This document shows positions 5,441 through 13,365 of a stretch of DNA of 18,963 bases, one piece after another. Each line of letters starts with the position of its first letter. The first letter of the stretch is position 1. The stretch comes from an uncultured Saprospiraceae bacterium (lineage in GTDB: Bacteria; Bacteroidota; Bacteroidia; Chitinophagales; Saprospiraceae): assembly GCA_937930625.1 (NCBI GenBank), contig CALHBW010000114.1, forward strand, positions 1 through 18,963, given 5' to 3'. The position numbers and the translations under genes are program-made. The notes under the pieces are model-generated. The model was not told the origin of the DNA and made no database searches. It saw only the letters and a program-made list of their open reading frames with translations.

Positions 5441-7648
5441 CTAATTCGCCAAATCAGAGATAAACTTAATTCGCATCAATTGGATTTCTTCCCGCGTAAT
5501 ATCATCCTCTTTTAATTCGGCGAAAGCATCCTCAATAGAGTCTGAGTCGGCTTCCATGAAATAGTCGTGAATATCTTCGCGAGAGTATTCATCTACATTT
5601 TCTTCGATATAATAATTCAGGTCGAGTTTGGTGCCTGAGTTGACAATCATTTCGAGTTCGTGCATGAGTTCTTCCATATTCATGCGATTGCTTCTAGCGA
5701 TGTCTTCCAATGGAATCTTGCGGTCGATACTCTGTATAATGGCTACTTTTTGACTGGATTTGTTCGGTACGGATTTTACCACAAAATCATGCGGACGTTC
5801 TATCTCGTTTTCCTCCACATACTTTGCAATCATTTCTACGAACTTTTTGCCGTAGCGCGTCGCTTTCCCCTTTGTGACACCCGATATATTTGCCATCTCG
5901 TCCACGCTCGTGGGGTAATGTGTTGCCATATCTTCCAAAGAAGGGTCTTGAAAAACGATAAACGGTGGCACATTTTTCTCTTTGGAAACCTTCTTTCTGA
6001 GGTCTTTGAGCATCTTGAAAAGTGTGGGGTCAAGCGCAGCAGATTTCGCAAAAGCGGCGGCACTCGCGAGGTCGGCAGCGGCAAGTGCTTCATGGTTGTG
6101 GTTCATCGGGATTTCAAATTTGTGCGGAGATTTGATGAAAGCATGACCTGCTTCTGTCACTTTTAATATGCCGTAATTTTCAATTTCTTTACGAATTAAA
6201 TTACTCAACAAACCTTGTCGCAACACCGAATTCCAAAAGTGGTCATCTTCTTTTTCGCCCACACCAAACAGAGATAATTTGTCCAAACCGTAATCGCTGA
6301 CCTCCTTTGTTCGTTTTCCTGTCAGGAAGCTAATCATTGGTTTAATGCGGTTGTTTTCATTCAATTGTAAAATGGCTTCTATCGCATTTTTCATTTCACT
6401 CTGTACATCACGACGCTCCTTCGGGTGCTTGCAATTGTCACACATGTTATTGCAATCATCTCTGTCAAAATCTTCTCCGAAATAGTGTAACAGGAATTGA
6501 CGGCGACACGTTCCCGTCTCCGAATAAGCCGTCATTTCATCCATCAATTGCGCGCCCATTTCGCGCTCTGCGGCGGGTTTATCACGCAAGAATTTTTCGA
6601 GGCGTTGTATGTCTTTATACGAATAATACGCTACACAAATACCTTCCAGTCCATCCCTTCCGGCACGTCCTGTTTCTTGGTAATAATTTTCAATACTTTT
6701 AGGAATATCATAATGTATAACAAACCGAACATCAGGCTTATCAATCCCCATTCCAAAGGCAATCGTAGCAGCAATGACGTCAATATCTTCCATCAAAAAT
6801 GCGTCCTGCGTATTGCTGCGCGTCTTGGCATCCAATCCGGCATGATATGGTGCGGCTTTGATACCATTGACATTCAACAGCCGGGCGAGGTCTTCAGTAG
6901 ATTTACGGCTTTGAACGTAAATGATACCCGATTTACCGAGGTGTTTTTGGATAAATTGAACGATGTTTTTAGCACAATCTTCTTTGCGACCTTTCGGACG
7001 TATTTCGTAAAAAAGGTTGTCACGATTAAAGGAGGAAATGAAGATGTTTTCATCTTCCATTCGGAGGTTTTTGACGATATCTGTACGAACTTTTGGAGTA
7101 GCCGTAGCAGTCAGGGCAATGATTGGAATATCAGCATTAATCTCATCAATCATCTGTCGGATACGGCGATATTCGGGGCGAAAGTCGTGTCCCCATTCTG
7201 AGATACAATGCGCTTCATCTACCGCAACAAATGAGATATTTGTACGGCTGAAAAATTCTATATTTTCTTCTTTGGTCAGCGTTTCGGGTGCCACGAAGAG
7301 CAACTTTGTTGCACCGCTTTCTATGGCTTTTTTAACGGCGCGTATCTGTACTTTGCTCAATGATGAATTGAGAAAATGCGCCACATCGTCCGAGTCACTA
7401 TGCCCACGCACCGAATCCACTTGATTTTTCATCAGTGCGATAAGTGGTGAAATGACCAATGCCGTGCCTTCCATCATCAAGGCAGGTAACTGATAGCAAA
7501 GAGATTTTCCACCACCGGTGGGCATGATTACGAAAGTGTCTTTCCCATCCAACACGCTTTCTACGATTGCCTCCTGCGTTCCTTTAAAACTATCAAAACC
7601 GAAATATTCATTCAACGCTTCTTGTACTCTTGTTGCTGTCTTTACCAT
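5441..7648 (-). CDS. recQ: ATP-dependent DNA helicase RecQ
   Basis: 735 aa, a 3'-5' superfamily 2 helicase for recombination and replication-fork repair. Visible in order: motif 0 (FGFDSFKGTQ, 16-25), Walker A MPTGGGKSL with K48, DEAH box 144-147 followed by CISEWGHDFRPEY, TATAT at 180-184, YHAG 268-271, and the motif V/VI region ATIAFGMGIDKPDV ... YYQETGRAGRDG (295-333). Zinc-binding cysteines are C381, C399, C403 and C406. A RQC winged helix (about 410-510) and an HRDC domain (about 541-613) follow. The last 120 residues are an acidic helical extension with a helix-turn-helix-like part (IPLEDIARSNRMNMEELMHE). This long form is common in Bacteroidota. All catalytic residues seem intact. It is a single gene, with a terminator 70 to 120 bp past its stop. 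Confidence 0.96.
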   Translation of the reverse strand: MVKTATRVQEALNEYFGFDSFKGTQEAIVESVLDGKDTFVIMPTGGGKSLCYQLPALMMEGTALVISPLIALMKNQVDSVRGHSDSDDVAHFLNSSLSKVQIRAVKKAIESGATKLLFVAPETLTKEENIEFFSRTNISFVAVDEAHCISEWGHDFRPEYRRIRQMIDEINADIPIIALTATATPKVRTDIVKNLRMEDENIFISSFNRDNLFYEIRPKGRKEDCAKNIVQFIQKHLGKSGIIYVQSRKSTEDLARLLNVNGIKAAPYHAGLDAKTRSNTQDAFLMEDIDVIAATIAFGMGIDKPDVRFVIHYDIPKSIENYYQETGRAGRDGLEGICVAYYSYKDIQRLEKFLRDKPAAEREMGAQLMDEMTAYSETGTCRRQFLLHYFGEDFDRDDCNNMCDNCKHPKERRDVQSEMKNAIEAILQLNENNRIKPMISFLTGKRTKEVSDYGLDKLSLFGVGEKEDDHFWNSVLRQGLLSNLIRKEIENYGILKVTEAGHAFIKSPHKFEIPMNHNHEALAAADLASAAAFAKSAALDPTLFKMLKDLRKKVSKEKNVPPFIVFQDPSLEDMATHYPTSVDEMANISGVTKGKATRYGKKFVEMIAKYVEENEIERPHDFVVKSVPNKSSQKVAIIQSIDRKIPLEDIARSNRMNMEELMHELEMIVNSGTKLDLNYYIEENVDEYSREDIHDYFMEADSDSIEDAFAELKEDDITREEIQLMRIKFISDLAN

Positions 7649-7933
7649 ATACCTACATTTACTCAGGGTCGCAATTATTTGATTAGTTAGTGTTGCATAA
7701 CACAGCCATTTCTACCTGTGTCTATCTCTCTACAGACAAAAATGTCTGTATTGTTCTTAGTTTTCCGAAAAATAAATTTCACAAAATGGTCGCCTTTTTT
7801 TCTTCTTTAACAAATAACGACTCACAAAATTCAAAACGGGAACTAAGATACAATTTTCCCTTTAAATTAGAGAGACTAAATGTACGTAAAAATTTGAAAA
7901 TTTTATAATAATAATATGAGTTTTGACACAAAA
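7649..7933. other. Gene-free stretch between recQ and the membrane protein gene
   Basis: 285 bases downstream of the membrane protein gene and upstream of recQ (both minus strand). The only structured element is a perfect 8-bp hairpin, TACAGACA-AAAA-TGTCTGTA, at 7731-7750, about 83 bp upstream of recQ. It could be an operator or a weak terminator, as it lacks a T-run. No TAnnTTTG box was found on the recQ side. Confidence 0.4.
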
Positions 7934-8599
7934 CTACATTGAGTCATCTAAAATTAGAGGCTCATTAAGGTTAACAATACATTTATCCCACGGACGGCAA
8001 TAAATCAAAGGAAGTCCTAAACTGAAAAACAAAAACGGAAAGACGAAGCCCGTCTTCACTGCATGAATAAAATCCGGATAACCCTTATCGGGAATTAACA
8101 TGAGCAGAAGAACCGATACAGGAAAAGCAAGTAAAAACATCACTTGGGATAAGAGGATATATTTTGGTGGAACTTTTATGTGAACAATACGTAAACTGAA
8201 AAGAGCAATTAATGGGAATAATGGAAAAATAACAAAGGTTACAAATCTACTCAACTGCAATTGCCATTTGGGAAGCATGAAATGACGTACAAAAGCACTA
8301 GGTCCCACCATAAATATTGACTCCAATGAATGAGTGAATACAAAGAAGCCGGCAATGACCCAAAACACCAAAAACGAATTGATGACTGCTCTTCTTTTTG
8401 TATCACCAAAATCGAAAAAAACATTCACCCAAACAATAAATAACAACAAACAAATAGGAATAGATCTATGGAAATAAGACAACCAAGCCAACCCGTCCCA
8501 ACCACGAAATTCCACCTCAATTCTCCAGATAAGAAATGAGAAAAAGCTAAATAAGATTAGAAATGAGAAAGCAACAGTTTTATTTTTGACATAAGGCAT
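7934..8599 (-). CDS. Six-helix integral membrane protein of unknown function
   Basis: 221 aa. I do not recognise a family. Hydrophobic segments lie at about 8-25, 45-62, 72-90, 117-138, 147-169 and 183-200, with short loops. Conserved-looking charged spots are WRIEVEFRGWDG (25-36) and DFGDTKRR (63-70). The start is the ATG at 8599, 28 bp after the stop of the PLP enzyme gene on the same strand, so the two are probably co-transcribed, with this gene second. There is no signal peptide distinct from the first helix. A transport or small-molecule membrane role can only be guessed from the neighbour. Confidence 0.75.
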   Translation of the reverse strand: MPYVKNKTVAFSFLILFSFFSFLIWRIEVEFRGWDGLAWLSYFHRSIPICLLLFIVWVNVFFDFGDTKRRAVINSFLVFWVIAGFFVFTHSLESIFMVGPSAFVRHFMLPKWQLQLSRFVTFVIFPLFPLIALFSLRIVHIKVPPKYILLSQVMFLLAFPVSVLLLMLIPDKGYPDFIHAVKTGFVFPFLFFSLGLPLIYCRPWDKCIVNLNEPLILDDSM

Positions 8600-8627
8600 A
8601 TTTGATTTTTTAGTTTTTGATGATAAT

Positions 8628-9800
8628 TTAATCTAAGCTCTCCAACCCCCGCAAAATATCCCCCCAAAGCCACTCCACATCCTCCAGCCCAATATAAAAC
8701 CGAATAAAATCCCAGGGCAAATCCGGATTTTCACGCCCTTCGATATTATACAGACCACACATCGGCAATACAAGCGATTCATAACCGCCCCACGACACTG
8801 CCATTAGGAAGCATTGGAGATTATCACAAAATTTTTCAACCTGTTCTATATTGCTCGCTTTCAATCGAATAGAAAACAAACCACCCACGCCCAACATCTG
8901 TTTTTTGGCGAGTTCGTATTGCGGAAAATTGGTCGAAAATGGAAAATAAACCTCCGCTACTTTCGGATGTTTTTCCAATCTGCGGACAAGTTCCACTGCA
9001 CTATCGTGACTGCGCTGGATGCGTAGCGGGAGTGTCCGCAAACCGCGTATCACGAGCGCGGCATCGTGTGGCGAAATCGTACCGCCGAGCGTCATCAGTT
9101 CTGATGCAAACAACTTCTGTATCATCTCCTGCGTACTGCAAATCACACCAACCACTACATCACTATGCCCGTTGAGATACTTGGTCGCGGAGTGTACCAC
9201 GATGTCGATACCATGTTCGATAGGACGCTGAAAAATGGGCGAGCAATGACTATTATCAATAATAGACACCAAGCCATGCTTACGCGCAAGCGCGGCACAA
9301 GCGGCGAGGTCTTGCAATTCAAAGGTCTTGGAGTTGGGGCTTTCGAGGTACATGACGCGGGTGTTGGGTTGGATGGCAGCCGCAATTTCGTCCGTACTCT
9401 TCGCATCCACAAAAGTATGCGTAACGCCAAAACGCGCCAAAAACTTCGTCAACAAAGCATGAGTCCAACTATACGGAGCTTGCACGCACACCACATGGTC
9501 GCCCGCCTGTACATTCCCGATGACTGCCATCGCTACTGCCGCCGCACCACTGCCCACCACGAGGGCATCTTCTGCGCTTTCCAATGCCGCAATTTTACGG
9601 CGTAGTATCTGCACCGTCGGATTATTGCCGCGTGTATATATATGGTGTCCGAGTTCGTCGGATAGTTTATTGCGAAAATCAGCAATATTGTCGAACATGA
9701 AATTACTCGTCTGAATGACGGGTGGTGCTACTGCGTTGAAGTATCGCTCGCGTTCTTCGCCTAAATGGGTGAGTATGTTGGATAGGTTGGATTTATTCAT
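8628..9800 (-). CDS. Cys/Met metabolism PLP-dependent enzyme (transsulfuration family)
   Basis: 390 aa, the usual length for the cystathionine gamma-synthase / beta-lyase / O-acetylhomoserine sulfhydrylase family. The Schiff-base lysine is K207 in HSATKYLNGHSD. D182 (IIDNSHCSPIF) should bind the pyridine nitrogen of the cofactor, and YTRGNNPT at 55-62 and GSGAAAVA at 83-90 are the phosphate-side motifs. Differences from textbook members are visible: the usual YGGT after the first substrate loop reads PYSWTHALL (109-117), and the usual YxxxGNPT reads YTRGNNPT. Substrate choice therefore cannot be assigned between gamma-synthase, beta-lyase and a lyase of another amino acid. It is the first gene of a minus-strand pair with the membrane protein and is divergent from the ATPase gene across 92 bp. 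Confidence 0.88.
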   Translation of the reverse strand: MNKSNLSNILTHLGEERERYFNAVAPPVIQTSNFMFDNIADFRNKLSDELGHHIYTRGNNPTVQILRRKIAALESAEDALVVGSGAAAVAMAVIGNVQAGDHVVCVQAPYSWTHALLTKFLARFGVTHTFVDAKSTDEIAAAIQPNTRVMYLESPNSKTFELQDLAACAALARKHGLVSIIDNSHCSPIFQRPIEHGIDIVVHSATKYLNGHSDVVVGVICSTQEMIQKLFASELMTLGGTISPHDAALVIRGLRTLPLRIQRSHDSAVELVRRLEKHPKVAEVYFPFSTNFPQYELAKKQMLGVGGLFSIRLKASNIEQVEKFCDNLQCFLMAVSWGGYESLVLPMCGLYNIEGRENPDLPWDFIRFYIGLEDVEWLWGDILRGLESLD

Positions 9801-9859
9801 TGTTATATTGTTTCTTGTTTTTATGAGAAAAAAAATATGCTTTTTGAGGGGAAAATATG

Positions 9860-9867
9860 TATATTTG
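9860..9867 (+). promoter_or_regulatory. Candidate -7 box of the ATPase/RloB operon
   Basis: TATATTTG fits the Bacteroidota TAnnTTTG consensus and lies 25 bp before the ATG at 9893, giving a very short leader. A TTTG at 9843-9846 is too close to be an ideal -33 element. Confidence 0.45.
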
Positions 9868-9892
9868 AGAAAATTTCACAAATTCTACAAAA

Positions 9893-11110
9893 ATGATAAT
9901 TGAATTTAGTGTACAAAATTTCAGGTCAATTAAGGATATGCAGACCTTGAGTATGGTGGCTGCTCCGCTTAAATCCAAAAATCCACAATTGGATAAAGGT
10001 AATGTTATTCAGGTGAGTGACAAATTATCTTTACTGAAAAGTGCTGCGATTTATGGGGCGAATGGGAGTGGGAAAAGTAATTTGATTAGTGGATTATCTG
10101 CCATGATTAACGTCATAGAATACTCAATGAAAAATGATACAGCATTAAACAAGTTATATCAGCCCTTTATCTTAGACAGTGAATCTTCCTCACACCCAAC
10201 ATATTTTCAATTACAATTTATTGCAAATGGAAAAAAGTATCGATATGGTTTTGAATTTAATGATAAAAAAATAATCAGTGAATGGTTATTTGGACAGGCA
10301 GATAAAAATGAGGTGTATTATTTTGTAAGAGAACATAATAAGATAAAAATTAGTAGAAATCAATTTAGAGAGGGGCTAAAATTAGAAGATAAAACAGCAC
10401 CTGAAAACCTATTTTTAAATGTCGCCGCTGCTTTTAATGGAAACATATCAAGACTTATTAGAGAATATATATTTACGATAGGAATTTACATAAGAGTACA
10501 TGAAGACTTCGAAAAAATGACCTTAGATTTAATAAATAATGGTCGGAAAAACGAGATTATAAAATTACTGAATATTGCAGATTTTGGAATTGAGGGGATT
10601 CGTAAAGAAAAATCAGATAATGCGTTAGGTTATGATATTCTTTTAGAAAGAAAAATACCGATTTTTCACAAACATTTGCAAGGTACGAAAGAAATGTCCT
10701 TATTCCTTAATGAATCCATAGGTACGCAGAAATTTTTTAATATTACCGGAGCAATTATTTGGGCTTTAGAGCGTGGCACACCATTCATAATGGATGAATT
10801 TGAAGCTAATTTACACCCAACCCTCGCCAAAAAAATCGTCGAAATGTTTCATTCCCCCAAATTAAATAAAAAAGGTGCACAACTCATCTTCGCCACCCAC
10901 GATACTAATTTATTAGATGCGAATCTACTTCGCCGCGACCAGATTTTTTTTACAGAAAAAAACAAAAAAAACGAAACGGAATTGTACTCGCTCTACGATT
11001 TTAAAGGTGTGAGAAACGATGCCTCTTACGAAAAAGATTACATCAAAGGCAAGTATGGCGCAATTCCATTCGTCGGCGATTTTGAAACACTTTTTGAAGA
11101 AGCTGTATGA
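9893..11110 (+). CDS. RloA/AbiLi-like AAA ATPase, putative phage defence
   Basis: 405 aa, of the OLD/ABC-like AAA_15/AAA_21 group. It opens with the typical MIIEFSVQNFRSI strand. Walker A is GANGSGKS (55-62, K61). A signature-like NESIGTQ lies at 273-279, Walker B FIMDE at 298-302 (D301, E302) with ANLHP following, and a switch histidine H336 in ATHDTNLLD. The middle (about 100-270) is the variable coiled-coil/insert part. It overlaps the next gene by 4 nt (ATGA), a tight two-gene operon. This pairing matches RloA-RloB and the lactococcal AbiL arrangement, where the ATPase is thought to sense infection and license the partner. Codons 1 to about 295 are markedly AT-rich, whereas the remainder resembles the flanking genes, suggesting a mosaic origin. 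Confidence 0.85.
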   Translation: MIIEFSVQNFRSIKDMQTLSMVAAPLKSKNPQLDKGNVIQVSDKLSLLKSAAIYGANGSGKSNLISGLSAMINVIEYSMKNDTALNKLYQPFILDSESSSHPTYFQLQFIANGKKYRYGFEFNDKKIISEWLFGQADKNEVYYFVREHNKIKISRNQFREGLKLEDKTAPENLFLNVAAAFNGNISRLIREYIFTIGIYIRVHEDFEKMTLDLINNGRKNEIIKLLNIADFGIEGIRKEKSDNALGYDILLERKIPIFHKHLQGTKEMSLFLNESIGTQKFFNITGAIIWALERGTPFIMDEFEANLHPTLAKKIVEMFHSPKLNKKGAQLIFATHDTNLLDANLLRRDQIFFTEKNKKNETELYSLYDFKGVRNDASYEKDYIKGKYGAIPFVGDFETLFEEAV

Positions 11111-11796
11111 AACCAATTAAAAAAACAGACAGAAACAAGCCATGGGCGAAACGCCAACTCACCACCAAACGCGAACGCCGCGAGCGCAACATTCGCAACT
11201 TGTTTCGTATTTATTGCGAGGGTGAAAATACCGAACCTGAATACTTCAAAAGTTTTCCCGTAAACACTGAAACAGAGGTCTTTGCAATGGGATTGGGGCG
11301 TAGTAAAACGGCATTGGTGGAGAAAGTCGTTGAACTATTGGAAGAAGGCGGTTTTTTGAAAGACCAAGCTAATTATGACGAAGACAGACAGCTATGGTGT
11401 GTATTTGATTTTGATGAAAATGAAGAAACCAAAGCGCGGGAAGATTTCAATAATGCCATCGAACTCGCACACCGTCATGACCTAAAAGTAGCCTATTCAA
11501 ATGATGCTTTTGAATTGTGGTTGGTCTTGCATTATCAATTCATAGAGAGTGCATTGACGCGATTTGAATACTACGAAATTCTATCCAAACAAATGAATCT
11601 GAATTATGAAAAAGAGGGTAAAACCAAAGCATTTGCCAAAGCTCTTTATTGGCTTTTACTAGAAAAACAACCCGAAGCTATTCAACATGCCACACGTCTC
11701 CACGAACTTAAAAAAGACCAAAACTACTGTGACCAAAATCCATGTACAACGGTCTATAAGTTGGTCAAAGAATTAAATACTTGTACAAAACATTAA
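11107..11796 (+). CDS. RloB-like protein, putative defence effector
   Basis: 229 aa. After a basic N-terminus (KRQLTTKRERRERNIRN) comes the RloB hallmark IYCEGENTEPEYF (35-47). Then follow VFDFDEN (99-105) and NDAFELWLVLHYQ (132-144). The Glu of the first motif and the DxD of the second are arranged like a Toprim-type metal site, so a nuclease activity is plausible, as proposed for RloB and the AriB/OLD relatives; this is inference. It starts inside the ATPase stop codon and is almost certainly translated with it. Its stop codon shares TTAA with the convergent tmk stop, so no terminator separates them. Confidence 0.85.
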   Translation: MKPIKKTDRNKPWAKRQLTTKRERRERNIRNLFRIYCEGENTEPEYFKSFPVNTETEVFAMGLGRSKTALVEKVVELLEEGGFLKDQANYDEDRQLWCVFDFDENEETKAREDFNNAIELAHRHDLKVAYSNDAFELWLVLHYQFIESALTRFEYYEILSKQMNLNYEKEGKTKAFAKALYWLLLEKQPEAIQHATRLHELKKDQNYCDQNPCTTVYKLVKELNTCTKH

Positions 11797-12419
11797 CCAA
11801 TACTCAACTCCCGAATCACCCTCATCATCTGCTCCACCGTCTCCTCCACCGTACCATTCCCATCAATCATAATAATATTATCCTGTGTTGTATTTCTCAG
11901 AAAATCAATTGCTTGCAGATATTTCGCGCGATGTTCCTCCAATCGACTTTCAAAAAGCTCTTCCGCTTGGTCGCGCGTACCCATACGTGCGTAGCCAACT
12001 TCGCTACTCACATTCAAAAAGAAAATCACATCCGGTTGGGTTGCTTTTTCATTGAGTGCCATGACCGATTCAAAAGGAAAATCATCACTACTCTGATACA
12101 CCAACGACGACAAATAATAGCGGTCAGAAATCACAATATTCCCCGCTTCGGCGAGTAGCGGATTGATAAGTCGCGTACAATGGTCGAGCCGATTGGCAGC
12201 AAAAGAAAGCGGCAACACACGCGGATGAAACACGCTTATTTTTTTCTCCAAAACATCCCGAATATAATTGCCGCCACAATAATTGCGATTGGGTTCGCGC
12301 GTGAGTGTCACGCGGACATTGAGTTCCGATTCGAGCAAGGGAATCATATACTCGGCAGCCGTCGATTTGCCCGACCCGTCCAAGCCTTCAATAACAATAA
12401 AAAGCGATTGTTGCATCAT
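11793..12419 (-). CDS. tmk: Thymidylate kinase
   Basis: 208 aa; phosphorylates dTMP to dTDP in the DNA precursor pathway, in the cytoplasm. The P-loop EGLDGSGKST (11-20, K18) is preceded by the FIVI strand. LTREPN (39-44) is the dTMP-binding motif, RLDH at 77-80 is the base-contacting region and SDRYYLSSLVYQ at 98-109 the DRY motif. A lid-like segment lies at about 146-160. Family length is normal, though the usual REPGGT reads REPNRNYCGG, a variant start of that loop. Two ATGs (12419, 12416) are adjacent. A TAnnTTTG box ends 4 nt before the first, so the mRNA may be nearly leaderless. It is convergent with the defence cassette and divergent from the methyltransferase gene. Confidence 0.92.
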   Translation of the reverse strand: MMQQSLFIVIEGLDGSGKSTAAEYMIPLLESELNVRVTLTREPNRNYCGGNYIRDVLEKKISVFHPRVLPLSFAANRLDHCTRLINPLLAEAGNIVISDRYYLSSLVYQSSDDFPFESVMALNEKATQPDVIFFLNVSSEVGYARMGTRDQAEELFESRLEEHRAKYLQAIDFLRNTTQDNIIMIDGNGTVEETVEQMMRVIRELSIG

Positions 12420-12423
12420 GGTA

Positions 12424-12431
12424 CAAAGATA
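12424..12431 (-). promoter_or_regulatory. Candidate -7 box of tmk, 4 nt from the ATG
   Basis: On the minus strand this reads TATCTTTG, a TAnnTTTG match, followed by TACC and the tmk ATG. With a start site about 4 to 7 nt downstream, the transcript would be leaderless or nearly so. Confidence 0.55.
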
Positions 12432-12522
12432 GAACGCGGATAATACTGATTAAGCGGATTTACGCAGATTTTTCTAAAAAATCCGTTTAAATCTGTCAAA
12501 TTTGCTAAATCCGTGTTCTATC
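12428..12522. repeat. GCGGATTTACGCAGATTT-type palindrome between divergent genes
   Basis: The outer arms GATAGAACGCGGAT (12428-12441) and ATCCGTGTTCTATC (12509-12522) pair with one mismatch. Inner parts GCGGATTTACGCAGATTTTT and AAATCTGTCAAATTTGC also pair imperfectly. It fills the whole space between the mirrored -7 boxes of tmk and the methyltransferase gene. It therefore lies where the -33 regions should be, unlike the other hairpins in gaps between same-strand or convergent genes. Confidence 0.65.
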
Positions 12523-12527
12523 ATCGC

Positions 12528-12535
12528 TATATTTG
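12528..12535 (+). promoter_or_regulatory. Candidate -7 box of the methyltransferase gene, 4 nt from the ATG
   Basis: TATATTTG followed by TCCT and the ATG at 12540 mirrors the arrangement upstream of tmk. A TTTG at 12501-12504 is about 23 bp upstream, slightly far for a -33 element. The proximity supports 12540 rather than 12513 as the start. Confidence 0.55.
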
Positions 12536-12539
12536 TCCT

Positions 12540-13316
12540 ATGAATCAACAGGGAAAATTATACCTGATACCAAGTTCGATGGGTGAAGGGGCAGTGATTG
12601 GTCTGCCGCAATACGCCATTGAAGTCGTGCATACACTTGATACTTTCGTTGCCGAGCGCGCAAAGACGGCAAGGCGATTTTTGAAAGACATCAAGACGCC
12701 CGTCCCCTTCAATGATATGACTTTTTACGAACTGAACAAACACACCGACAAAAACGAACGCGAGACCTTTTTGGATGATATTTTTGAGGGAAAAAATATG
12801 GGATTACTTTCCGAAGCCGGCTGTCCGGGCGTAGCAGATCCGGGCGCGGAGATTGTCGCTTTGGCGCATCGTCGCGGAGTGGAAGTGGTGCCATTTGTCG
12901 GTCCGTCGTCTATCCTGTTGGCACTGATGGCATCCGGTATGAATGGTCAACAATTTGCCTTTACAGGTTACTTGCCTTCCAAGCCCGAAGCCCGCATCAA
13001 AGCCCTCAAACGAGAAGAAAGTCAGTCGATTGCACACAATCAAACCCGCATTTTTATCGAAACGCCTTATCGAAATAATGCCTTAATTCAAGATGCACTT
13101 AAACATTTGAGTCCATACACTCGTTTTTGTATTGCGGTTGATTTGACCTTGCCAACGCAATTTATCAGTACCAAAACCATCCGCGAATGGCAGCAAAATC
13201 CCCCGCCCGATTTCCACAAACGACCCGCGATTTTTTTAATTTATAATTCATCACAAAAAACATATAAAGCGAAAAAACCGCCATCTTCAAAATTCAAAGG
13301 GAAACGACGAAGGTAA
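12540..13316 (+). CDS. RsmI-like SAM-dependent methyltransferase (tetrapyrrole methylase fold)
   Basis: 258 aa from the ATG at 12540; an upstream in-frame ATG at 12513 would overlap the -7 box. Class III methyltransferase signatures are visible: KLYLIPSSMGEG at 6-17 in place of the RsmI LYLVATPIGNLGD, ERAKTARRF (39-47), LLSEAGCPGVADPG (89-102), VVPFVGPSSILLALMASG (116-133), FAFTGYLP (139-146) and IFIETPYRNN near 170. RsmI methylates the 2'-O of C1402 in 16S rRNA. This shorter Bacteroidota form has altered first and second motifs, so rRNA methylation is likely but not certain. The C-terminus is basic (KAKKPPSSKFKGKRRR), which suits RNA binding. It is divergent from tmk. Confidence 0.82.
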   Translation: MNQQGKLYLIPSSMGEGAVIGLPQYAIEVVHTLDTFVAERAKTARRFLKDIKTPVPFNDMTFYELNKHTDKNERETFLDDIFEGKNMGLLSEAGCPGVADPGAEIVALAHRRGVEVVPFVGPSSILLALMASGMNGQQFAFTGYLPSKPEARIKALKREESQSIAHNQTRIFIETPYRNNALIQDALKHLSPYTRFCIAVDLTLPTQFISTKTIREWQQNPPPDFHKRPAIFLIYNSSQKTYKAKKPPSSKFKGKRRR

Positions 13317-13365
13317 AACTCTAATCTCAAGCTCAAAATCTTCAATAAGCAACTCCAAACTAATA

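Noticed and set aside
6497..7424. Plus-strand ORFs of 234 and 135 aa opposite recQ
   Set aside because: They are shadows of a strongly conserved helicase gene, with no recognisable domain.
9165..9605. 146-aa plus-strand ORF opposite the PLP enzyme
   Set aside because: Antisense shadow of a conserved enzyme; low-complexity composition and no motif.
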